Shown here: piece by piece, positions 1 through 6,322 of the stretch
How the letters are laid out: each line of letters starts with the position of its first letter
Position numbering within the stretch: position 1 is the first letter of the stretch
Assembly: GCF_014168535.1 (NCBI RefSeq)
Contig: NZ_CP060007.1
Location: forward strand, 2,418,001-2,482,000
Length of the DNA stretch: 64,000 bases
Reading direction: 5' to 3'
Source of the DNA: Lacibacter sediminis
GTDB lineage: Bacteria; Bacteroidota; Bacteroidia; Chitinophagales; Chitinophagaceae
Program-made: the position numbers and the translations under genes
The notes under the pieces: model-generated
The model's database searches: none
The model's input: only the letters and a program-made list of their open reading frames with translations
What the model was told of the DNA's origin: nothing

Positions 1-528
1 CCACGTTATGTTGAAGGGAAGTTGGATAAGAAAGAGATCAAGAAAGCGGATTACGACATGAAGAAAGTAGGTGTGTTTGTAAATCCTTCTTACAGTGACA
101 TCCTTGATGCGATAGAAGATTATGGTTTGGATGTAGTGCAATTGCATGGTGAAGAAACACCTGAGTTTTGTTCTGACCTGAATGAAGATGTGGAAGTGAT
201 CAAAGTATTTCATATTGATGAATCAGTAAAAGATATTGATGCATTGGTAGCGCCTTATGACGAAGCATGTGATTATTATTTGTTTGATACGAAGAGTGGT
301 AATCAGAAAGGTGGCACAGGCAAACAATTCGACTGGGCTGTAATTGAAAAAAGCAAAATTGAAAAACCGTTTTTCCTGAGTGGTGGTATCGGTATTGAAG
401 ATGTAAAACGGATCAAAGCATTCAAGCATCCTGATTTTTATGGCGTGGATATTAACAGCAAAGTGGAGAAAGCACCGGGTGAAAAAGATATGAGTTTAGT
501 GCTGCAGTTTAAGTTGGGAATGAAATAG
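1..528 (+). CDS. trpF: Phosphoribosylanthranilate isomerase, copy 1 (5' end outside window)
   Basis: Converts N-(5'-phosphoribosyl)anthranilate to the carboxyphenylamino-deoxyribulose phosphate in tryptophan synthesis; a cytoplasmic (beta-alpha)8 barrel. The frame is open from base 1, where PRYVEGKL matches the SPRYV segment that follows the first TrpF strands, so the N-terminal third with the catalytic Cys lies upstream of the window. Visible family marks are VGVFVN, VQLHG, the FDT that carries the likely general-acid Asp, the phosphate-binding GGTGKQFDW, and FFLSGGI. A TTG at 22 would be an internal start and is not believed. A second complete trpF follows 95 bp downstream in the same direction. 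The visible part shows no damage. The family assignment is certain; whether both copies do the same job is unknown. Confidence 0.93.
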   Translation, partial: PRYVEGKLDKKEIKKADYDMKKVGVFVNPSYSDILDAIEDYGLDVVQLHGEETPEFCSDLNEDVEVIKVFHIDESVKDIDALVAPYDEACDYYLFDTKSGNQKGGTGKQFDWAVIEKSKIEKPFFLSGGIGIEDVKRIKAFKHPDFYGVDINSKVEKAPGEKDMSLVLQFKLGMK

Positions 529-623
529 TGAGTTCTGCCGTCTGACGCCCTAGTCTTACGGATTGGAGATGGCCATTCGAAACGATTGCTTTTGTTTACA
601 ACCAACCCTTTAAAGCAGAGCTT

Positions 624-1256
624 ATGAGAATTAAAGTTTGCGGCATGACGGATCTTGCACAAATGCAACAATTGGGCGAGATGGGTGTTGAATTTGCCGG
701 TATGATCTTTTATCACAAGTCACCAAGGTTTGTGTTGAAACATTTAACCGGTGTGCAGGTGAAACGGGCAAAGCTGAAAGTGTACAAGGTGGGTGTGTTT
801 GTCAATGCGTCGTATGATGAGATCATTAATCATGTGGAGAATTTCGGGTTGGACATGGTGCAGTTACATGGTGATGAAACACCGAAGTTCTGTGAAAAGG
901 TGAGTGATTATATTTCGCTGATCAAGGCATTTCGTATCACAGAGGATGATAATATTCCCTGGAAGATCAAAGATTATGTGGAAGCGGTGGATATGTATAT
1001 GTTTGATACGATGGGTGCCGGTTATGGGGGAACAGGAAAGAAGTTTGATTGGAATATGCTGAAGGGATTGACTATCGGTAAACCGTTTTTTTTAAGCGGT
1101 GGCATTGAGCCGACCGATGCAGCAGCCATCAAAGAATTTGTAAAAGAGGAGGTAGCGAAGGATCTCTTTGCATTGGATATGAACAGCAAGTTTGAAACGA
1201 TGCCCGGTGTGAAGGATATGGAATTGGTGAAGAAGTTTGTGGGAGAGTTGAGATGA
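624..1256 (+). CDS. trpF: Phosphoribosylanthranilate isomerase, copy 2
   Basis: A full-length TrpF of 210 residues, the usual size. It starts MRIKVCGMTD, the canonical first strand with the catalytic Cys at residue 6. It then shows SPRF, VGVFVNASY, VQLHGDETP, the MFDT Asp, the GGTGKKFDW phosphate loop and FFLSGGIEPTDA. It is clearly paralogous to the partial trpF just upstream, with shared VGVFVN, VQLHG-ETP-FC, GGTGK-FDW and KPFFLSGGI, but the two have diverged strongly elsewhere. This looks like an old tandem duplication rather than a recent copy. All recognisable catalytic and phosphate-binding residues are present. Co-directional with trpB and trpA downstream, though an unrelated gene lies between. 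Confidence 0.95.
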   Translation: MRIKVCGMTDLAQMQQLGEMGVEFAGMIFYHKSPRFVLKHLTGVQVKRAKLKVYKVGVFVNASYDEIINHVENFGLDMVQLHGDETPKFCEKVSDYISLIKAFRITEDDNIPWKIKDYVEAVDMYMFDTMGAGYGGTGKKFDWNMLKGLTIGKPFFLSGGIEPTDAAAIKEFVKEEVAKDLFALDMNSKFETMPGVKDMELVKKFVGELR

Positions 1257-1260
1257 CAAG

Positions 1261-1290
1261 GTTGAAACACAGAGATACGGAGGCGCATAG
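1261..1290 (+). repeat. Degenerate CACAGAG/ACGGAGG-type short repeat
   Basis: A purine-rich run containing ACACAGAGATACGGAGG, made of two degenerate copies of an (A)CACAGAG-like word, sits between trpF copy 2 and the secreted-protein gene. From memory, words of this kind recur in intergenic DNA of many environmental bacteria. Within this window it is only one copy, so the call rests on its internal repetition. Confidence 0.3.
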
Positions 1291-1344
1291 CATGAATCTA
1301 TGTAAACGAAGGTTTTTGGACATCAGCTTTGATAAACAACTATT

Positions 1345-2307
1345 ATGAAAAAGACTATTTGTTTGTTGATCTTGTTTTACGCCAATTATGCGGTTGCTCA
1401 ATTAAGAGTCGAAGAGTTGACCAACGATTCTTTGTTGAAACTATTTATTTGTCAGCAAACAGGAAAGCAATATAAGAATGTGCATTTTGTAACTGGAAAG
1501 GAGTTGAAAGAAAAGAAACAGATTGCCGAGAATTCAATATTTGATTCCATACAAAGCATACAAAAAATAACTACTGACTTTAATAATGATGGTAAGTTGG
1601 ATTTGGTTGTTAGTTATGCTGAAAGAATGCTGTTTCAAAAGTATTTCGATGGGTTTAATATCACGGCAATTGTATCTAATCCATCGGGTAATTACGATGT
1701 AAAATATCTTTGGCAACGATATGAGCATTTTATTGGGAGTGTTGTTAGATTGTTGAATGGGGATAATCATTTCATTTTGGCAAGACTTTTCCAAGAAAAA
1801 AGGAAAGAAGTTGTTCGGTTTGATACGCTTAATTATTATCAAGGGGAGTTCGTGAATGTGGGTAGTAAATGTAACAAAGGGTTTGATAGCATTAAGTATT
1901 ACACTTCCTCAAATTGGGTTTCATCGTCGTATCGGTACAGCCATCTTACTTTGTTTGCTAATGGAGTCATTCGAAGGGAAGATTTTGAAATGGGTAAAAA
2001 AAAGATTTATCAATTCCAGTTAGAACAAAGAATATTTGATAGCATAAATAATTTGATTTGCCAGGTTAACCTTTGGAAGTTGGAAGATAGTTTTGAAATG
2101 GAAAATATTTACGATGCTGGAACTTCTCACCTGGTAATTAATTATAAAGGAGGTGTAAAAAAGATTGATGATTATGGACACTGGGGAAATTTTGGATTGG
2201 GAGCTTTATATAAGGCTTTGAATAGATTAAGCAGTGAGGCCCAATGGACTTTATTGATTCCGCCGAAAATAGAATATCAACCTCGGAAAATAGGAAAGCT
2301 TAATTGA
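1345..2307 (+). CDS. Secreted protein of unknown function with an FG-GAP/Ca-loop-like motif
   Basis: 320 residues. The N-terminus MKKTICLLILFYANYAVAQ is a signal peptide with cleavage after AVAQ, so the product is exported to the periplasm or cell surface. Around residues 75-87 the motif DFNNDGKLDLVV resembles the calcium-binding DxNxDGxxD loop of FG-GAP/VCBS proteins, but only one copy is seen. The remainder is Tyr/Asn-rich and matches no family I recognise. The gene is visibly more AT-rich than its trp neighbours and separates trpF from trpB, which are normally adjacent. That suggests a later insertion. It has no visible link to tryptophan synthesis. The start is the only ATG in front of the signal peptide. 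Confidence 0.75.
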   Translation: MKKTICLLILFYANYAVAQLRVEELTNDSLLKLFICQQTGKQYKNVHFVTGKELKEKKQIAENSIFDSIQSIQKITTDFNNDGKLDLVVSYAERMLFQKYFDGFNITAIVSNPSGNYDVKYLWQRYEHFIGSVVRLLNGDNHFILARLFQEKRKEVVRFDTLNYYQGEFVNVGSKCNKGFDSIKYYTSSNWVSSSYRYSHLTLFANGVIRREDFEMGKKKIYQFQLEQRIFDSINNLICQVNLWKLEDSFEMENIYDAGTSHLVINYKGGVKKIDDYGHWGNFGLGALYKALNRLSSEAQWTLLIPPKIEYQPRKIGKLN

Positions 2308-2393
2308 TGCTTTTTGCACAACCGATGAAGGGATTGCGACGCAACAGTTGATGCCATGAAAAACAAAAGCTGGTATCATTAAAATATAAAACG

Positions 2394-3584
2394 ATGGAAA
2401 CAACATATCAAAAACCTTCTTTGCAAGGTTATTACGGAAAATTCGGTGGAGCGTATATCCCTGAAATGCTGCATCGGAATGTGGAGGAGCTGCAGAGCCG
2501 TTACCTCGATATTATGAGCGATGCTGCTTTTCAAAAGGAGTTCAGGTCGTTGCTGAAAGATTATGTCGGTCGTCCCACGCCGTTATTTTATGCAAAGCGG
2601 TTGAGCAAACAATTCAATACCAACATTTGGTTGAAGCGGGAAGATCTTTGTCATACCGGTGCGCATAAGATCAATAATACCGTTGGACAAATTTTGCTGG
2701 CTGAACGTCTCGGTAAAAAACGCATTATTGCAGAAACAGGTGCGGGGCAACATGGTGTGGCAACAGCAACGGTGTGTGCGTTGAAAGGTGTGGAGTGTAT
2801 TGTGTACATGGGCGAAAAAGATATTGAACGCCAGGCGCCGAATGTGGCCCGTATGAAAATGCTGGGTGCAAAAGTTGTGCCTGCAACAAGCGGCAGTAAA
2901 ACATTAAAGGATGCAACGAATGAAGCCATTCGTGACTGGATCAATAATCCGAACGATACACATTATATCATCGGCAGTGTGGTAGGTCCGCATCCTTATC
3001 CTGATATGGTGGCGAAGTTTCAAAGTGTGATCAGTGAAGAAATGCGCTGGCAGTTAAAAGAGCATACGGGTAAAGATTTGCCAACGCATGTAATGGCATG
3101 TGTGGGTGGCGGCAGTAATGCAGCCGGTGCGTTCTATCATTTCTTAGATGAATTGAGTGTGCAGTTGATCGCTGTTGAAGCAGCAGGTCATGGTGTGAAT
3201 AGTGGGCTAAGTGCAGCAACAACACAACTTGGTAAGCCGGGTATTTTGCATGGCAGCAAAAGTTTGTTGATGCAAACTGCAGATGGACAGGTGGTGGAGC
3301 CGCATAGTATTTCGGCAGGATTGGATTATCCCGGCATTGGTCCGATGCATGCAAATTTATTTGAAAGTGGTAGGGGTGTATTTTTAAGTGCAACAGATGA
3401 AGAAGCATTGGATGCGGCGTTTGAAGTCAGTAAGCTGGAAGGAATTATTCCGGCGTTGGAAACAGCGCATGCGTTTGCAGTGTTGCATAATTATAAATTT
3501 AAAGAAGACGACCAGGTGATTATTTGTTTGAGTGGAAGAGGAGATAAGGATTTGGCGACGTATATGAAAGTAATGGAGAGTTGA
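2394..3584 (+). CDS. trpB: Tryptophan synthase beta subunit
   Basis: PLP enzyme that condenses indole with serine in the alpha2-beta2 tryptophan synthase complex. 396 residues, normal for TrpB1. The PLP Lys is K92 in HTGAHKINN. The preceding LKREDL, the GAGQHGVATA substrate loop, the glycine-rich phosphate loop GGGSNAAG near residue 235, and the C-terminal CLSGRGDKD are all intact. Upstream lies an 86-bp spacer after the secreted-protein gene. Downstream, a nuclease cassette with palindromes separates it from its partner trpA, which in most genomes follows directly or overlaps. Confidence 0.98.
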   Translation: METTYQKPSLQGYYGKFGGAYIPEMLHRNVEELQSRYLDIMSDAAFQKEFRSLLKDYVGRPTPLFYAKRLSKQFNTNIWLKREDLCHTGAHKINNTVGQILLAERLGKKRIIAETGAGQHGVATATVCALKGVECIVYMGEKDIERQAPNVARMKMLGAKVVPATSGSKTLKDATNEAIRDWINNPNDTHYIIGSVVGPHPYPDMVAKFQSVISEEMRWQLKEHTGKDLPTHVMACVGGGSNAAGAFYHFLDELSVQLIAVEAAGHGVNSGLSAATTQLGKPGILHGSKSLLMQTADGQVVEPHSISAGLDYPGIGPMHANLFESGRGVFLSATDEEALDAAFEVSKLEGIIPALETAHAFAVLHNYKFKEDDQVIICLSGRGDKDLATYMKVMES

Positions 3585-3589
3585 CTTGA

Positions 3590-3622
3590 CCTCACCCCAA
3601 CCCTCTCCTTGAGGAGAGGGAG
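3590..3622 (+). repeat. Left palindromic end of the DUF559 cassette
   Basis: Five bases after the trpB stop. The sequence reads CCTCACCCCAA and then a perfect hairpin, CCCTCTCC-TTGA-GGAGAGGG (3601-3620, 8-bp arms). The reverse complement of the element right of the nuclease gene (4092-4134) has the same plan: CCTCATCC, then the CTTCTCC-TCGA-GGAGAAG palindrome. The two therefore form imperfect inverted termini facing each other across the gene. It resembles REP-type elements, or the ends of a small mobile cassette. It could double as a weak trpB transcription terminator. Confidence 0.7.
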
Positions 3623-3647
3623 AAATGTCACTCCGAAATTTAAATTT

Positions 3648-4043
3648 ATGTCAGACTCACACAACGATAATTTGCATAAAGGTTCCGTTGGGAAGTTATT
3701 TGAGTATGCCAGAGACTTGCGAAAGAATGAAACGGTTGCAGAGGATTTATTGTGGAGGAACTTGAGAAGCAGAAAACTGGATGGACTGAAGTTTAGGAGA
3801 CAACATCCGCTTGATAAATTCATTGCTGATTTTTATTGTCATGAGAAGAGATTGGTGATTGAGGTGGATGGCTCAGTGCATAATAGCAGAGACGCAAAGG
3901 AAAGCGACGAGGGAAGAACGTACGAATTAAAAGAATTGGGAATTATGGTGCTTCGATTTAGAAATGAAGAAGTGCTAAATGATATGAGTTTGGTGTTGAA
4001 AAAGATCAGAGAGTTTGTTGAGAATATGCCTGATAAGAAATAG
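3648..4043 (+). CDS. DUF559 / Vsr-like endonuclease domain protein
   Basis: 131 residues from the ATG at 3648. An in-frame TTG at 3609 lies inside the palindromic repeat and is unlikely to be used. The family signature is clear: an N-terminal helix LFEYARDLRKNET, LLWRNLRSRKLDGLKFRRQ, then the PD-(D/E)XK-like core with the Asp of FIADFYC and the Glu-Val-Asp of LVIEVDG, ending in VLRFRNEEV. DUF559 proteins are related to the very-short-patch-repair nuclease Vsr, and their biological role is unsettled. The gene lies between trpB and trpA, bounded on both sides by palindromic elements in opposite orientation. It therefore looks like a discrete cassette rather than part of the trp pathway. Confidence 0.88.
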   Translation: MSDSHNDNLHKGSVGKLFEYARDLRKNETVAEDLLWRNLRSRKLDGLKFRRQHPLDKFIADFYCHEKRLVIEVDGSVHNSRDAKESDEGRTYELKELGIMVLRFRNEEVLNDMSLVLKKIREFVENMPDKK

Positions 4044-4091
4044 AATACCAGATTATAAGTACAAAAGAAACATTATAAACTAAAAGCCTGG

Positions 4092-4134
4092 CTTCCTTCT
4101 CCTCGAGGAGAAGGTGCCCGAAGGGCGGATGAGG
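4092..4134 (-). repeat. Right palindromic end of the DUF559 cassette
   Basis: Contains a perfect 20-bp palindrome at 4095-4114 centred on TCGA, then a second small hairpin GCCC-GAA-GGGC (4116-4126), and ends GGATGAGG. Read on the minus strand it starts CCTCATCC, matching the CCTCACCC at the left end beyond trpB, so the two ends are inverted copies. It stops two bases before the trpA ATG, so any leader trpA once had has been replaced by repeat DNA. Confidence 0.72.
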
Positions 4135-4136
4135 TT

Positions 4137-4907
4137 ATGAGCAGAATTAAAACATTATTCGACAGAAAAAGCAAGAACGTTCTCAATGTGTATTGCACAG
4201 CAGGTTATCCTCAGTTGAACAGTACAATTGAAGTAATGAAAGCGTTACAGGAAAGCGGTGCCGACCTGATTGAACTCGGTATGCCATATAGTGATCCATT
4301 GGCAGATGGTCCGGTGATACAGCACAGCAGCACCATTGCATTAGCAAACGGTATGACGATCGAAACGTTATTTGTCCAATTAAAAGATGCACGAAAAGAA
4401 ATTAATGTGCCCATCATTTTAATGGGTTACATGAATCCTGTATTGCAATATGGCTTTGAACGTTTTTGTAAGGATGCGGCAGCGGTTGGTGTTGATGGTT
4501 TGATCTTACCTGATCTTCCGGAGTATGAATTTGAAACAGAGTATGGTTCAATCATCAAAGCAAATGGATTAGATTTTATTTTCCTGGTGACACCTGAGAC
4601 AAGTGATGAGCGTATTAAAAAGCTAGACAGTTTAAGTACTGGTTTTTTATATGCTGTTTCTTCTTCTTCCACAACAGGAAGTAATAAGAATATGACCGAT
4701 GTAAATGCGTATCTGCAAAAACTAAAAGCGATGCAGTTGAAAAATCCTTTGTTGGTTGGTTTTGGTATTAAAGACAAAGAAACGTTTGATAAGGCTTGCG
4801 CAAATTCGAATGGTGCTATTATTGGTACTGCCTATATTAAAGCATTGGAAGGAACGAATGATGTTGCAGGAGCAACGAAACAGTTTTTGGCTGGAGTGTT
4901 AGGTTGA
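4137..4907 (+). CDS. trpA: Tryptophan synthase alpha subunit
   Basis: Cleaves indole-3-glycerol phosphate to indole, which is passed to TrpB. 256 residues, normal length. Key marks are the catalytic Glu of LIELGMPYSDPLADGP (about residue 46) and Asp in the same segment, VDGLILPDLP, FLYAVSSSSTTGS for phosphate binding, and LLVGFGI. The start MSRIKTLFDRK is the family N-terminus. The ATG lies two bases after the palindromic end of the nuclease cassette. The only purine-rich stretch in front, GATGAGG, belongs to that repeat. The TGA stop overlaps by one base the 3' end of a tRNA gene on the other strand. Confidence 0.97.
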   Translation: MSRIKTLFDRKSKNVLNVYCTAGYPQLNSTIEVMKALQESGADLIELGMPYSDPLADGPVIQHSSTIALANGMTIETLFVQLKDARKEINVPIILMGYMNPVLQYGFERFCKDAAAVGVDGLILPDLPEYEFETEYGSIIKANGLDFIFLVTPETSDERIKKLDSLSTGFLYAVSSSSTTGSNKNMTDVNAYLQKLKAMQLKNPLLVGFGIKDKETFDKACANSNGAIIGTAYIKALEGTNDVAGATKQFLAGVLG

Positions 4908-4979
4908 GCGACAAACGGGACTCGAACCCGCCACCTCGAGTTTGGGAAACTCGCACTCTACCGGATGAGCTATTGTCGC
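4907..4979 (-). tRNA. tRNA-Gly (anticodon CCC)
   Basis: Read on the minus strand, a complete 73-nt cloverleaf. The acceptor GCGACAA pairs with TTGTCGC. The D arm is GCTC-ATCCGGTA-GAGT. The anticodon stem CGAGT/ACTCG is perfect around the loop TTCCCAA, giving anticodon CCC (Gly, GGG codons). The T arm is GCGGG-TTCGAGT-CCCGT. The discriminator is U73, as is usual for bacterial tRNA-Gly. CCA is not encoded, unlike the tRNA-Ser in this window. The discriminator base is the last base of the trpA stop codon, read antisense. A -7-like TAACTTTC (minus strand, 4991-4998) could be its promoter, overlapping the region just before hisH. Confidence 0.96.
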
Positions 4980-5000
4980 TAATGATAAAAGAAAGTTACT

Positions 5001-5603
5001 ATGAATTTGGCAATTGTAAAATACAACGCAGGAAATATTCAATCGGTGCTGTTCGCATTGGAGCGGTTGGGTGTTGATGCAAAAGTGACGGATGATCAGG
5101 ATGAATTGTTTGCTGCTGATAAAGTCATCTTTCCCGGTGTGGGGGCTGCACGCAGCGCCATGGATAGTTTGAAGGAGAAAGGGTTGGATGCGATCATTAA
5201 ACAACTGAAGCAACCGGTATTGGGTATTTGTGTGGGTATGCAGTTGCTGTTTGAGCATTCAGAAGAAAATGATACAGAGTGCCTGGGTATTATTCCTGCG
5301 AAAGTGAAATTGTTCCGCAGCGAAGAGATCAGTCCTGATATTCCGATCAAAGTGCCGCAGGTGGGCTGGAATGACATTTACAATTTAAAGACTGATCTAT
5401 TTAAAGATGTGCCTGAACACAGCTATGTCTATTATGTACATAGTTATTATGCAGAAATGAATCCATATTGTATTGCAACATCAAACTATGGATTGGAGTA
5501 TGCAGGTGCAGTACAGAAAGATAATTTTTATGGCGTACAGTTTCACACAGAGAAGAGTGCGAAAGTGGGTGAACAAATTTTAAAAAACTTTTTAGACCAA
5601 TAG
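5001..5603 (+). CDS. hisH: Imidazole glycerol phosphate synthase, glutaminase subunit
   Basis: Provides ammonia from glutamine to HisF for imidazole ring closure in histidine synthesis. 200 residues, the usual size. The class I amidotransferase triad is complete: Cys77 in LGICVGMQLL, then His182 and Glu184 in VQFHTEKS. The oxyanion-region PGVGAA near residue 46 and the PQVGWN segment are also present. hisA follows after one base, so the two are surely co-transcribed. No hisF follows, although HisH needs it as a partner; it must lie elsewhere. Confidence 0.97.
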   Translation: MNLAIVKYNAGNIQSVLFALERLGVDAKVTDDQDELFAADKVIFPGVGAARSAMDSLKEKGLDAIIKQLKQPVLGICVGMQLLFEHSEENDTECLGIIPAKVKLFRSEEISPDIPIKVPQVGWNDIYNLKTDLFKDVPEHSYVYYVHSYYAEMNPYCIATSNYGLEYAGAVQKDNFYGVQFHTEKSAKVGEQILKNFLDQ

Positions 5604-5604
5604 T

Positions 5605-6321
5605 ATGCAGATCATACCAGCCATTGATATCATCGACGGGAAATGTGTGCGTTTAACAGAAGGTGATTACGCTCAAAAGAAAATTTACAACGAACATCCT
5701 TTAGAAGTAGCAAAAGAATTTGAAGGAGCAGGATTGCAGCGTTTGCACCTCGTTGATCTCGATGGAGCAAAAGCTGGTGCTGTCAAGAACTGGAAAGTGC
5801 TTGAGACGATCACTTCTAAAACTTCACTCATAATTGATTTTGGTGGTGGTATTAAGCAGGAAGAAGATGTGAAGATTGTTTTGAATTCAGGTGCAGCATT
5901 GGCTACAGTTGGGAGCATTGCGGTGAAAGATGAAACAAAGTTTGTCAGCTGGTTGCAACAATTTGGTGCAGCGAAATTTTTATTGGGTGCTGATGTAAAG
6001 AATGAAAAGATCGCTGTGGGTGGTTGGTTAGAAACAACAGATATCTGGATCTACGATTTTATTGAAAAATATATCAATCATGGTGTGCAGCAGATCTTCT
6101 GCACCGATGTAAGCAAAGATGGTCGTCTCGAAGGCCCATCAACAGAACTTTATAAAAACATCCTTCAGAAATTCCCTCAACTGCATTTCATTGCAAGTGG
6201 TGGCGTAAGTTCCATGAAAGACTTGGATGAATTAGCTGAGATCGGCTGCAATGGAGCAATCGTAGGTAAAGCCATTTACGAAGGAAGAGTAACATTGAAT
6301 GAGTTGAAGAAATTCAGTTAA
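5605..6321 (+). CDS. hisA: ProFAR isomerase (phosphoribosylformimino-AICAR-phosphate isomerase)
   Basis: Amadori isomerase of histidine synthesis, a (beta-alpha)8 barrel of 238 residues. It starts MQIIPAIDIIDG with the catalytic Asp8. The second acid is Asp130 in LLGADVK. Two phosphate loops are visible, DFGGGIK near residue 79 and ASGGVSS near the C-terminus, with TDVSKDGRLEGPS between them, as in HisA rather than HisF. Translation is coupled to hisH (one base apart). It ends one base before the convergent flippase gene, with no visible terminator between. Confidence 0.97.
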   Translation: MQIIPAIDIIDGKCVRLTEGDYAQKKIYNEHPLEVAKEFEGAGLQRLHLVDLDGAKAGAVKNWKVLETITSKTSLIIDFGGGIKQEEDVKIVLNSGAALATVGSIAVKDETKFVSWLQQFGAAKFLLGADVKNEKIAVGGWLETTDIWIYDFIEKYINHGVQQIFCTDVSKDGRLEGPSTELYKNILQKFPQLHFIASGGVSSMKDLDELAEIGCNGAIVGKAIYEGRVTLNELKKFS

Positions 6322-6322
6322 G

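Noticed and set aside
3609-3647. Upstream TTG start for the DUF559 gene
   Set aside because: It falls inside the palindromic repeat, and the encoded tail does not match the family N-terminus; ATG 3648 fits.
5001-6321. hisA as a PriA-type bifunctional HisA/TrpF
   Set aside because: Two genuine trpF genes are present and the protein has standard HisA motifs, so no dual role is needed.
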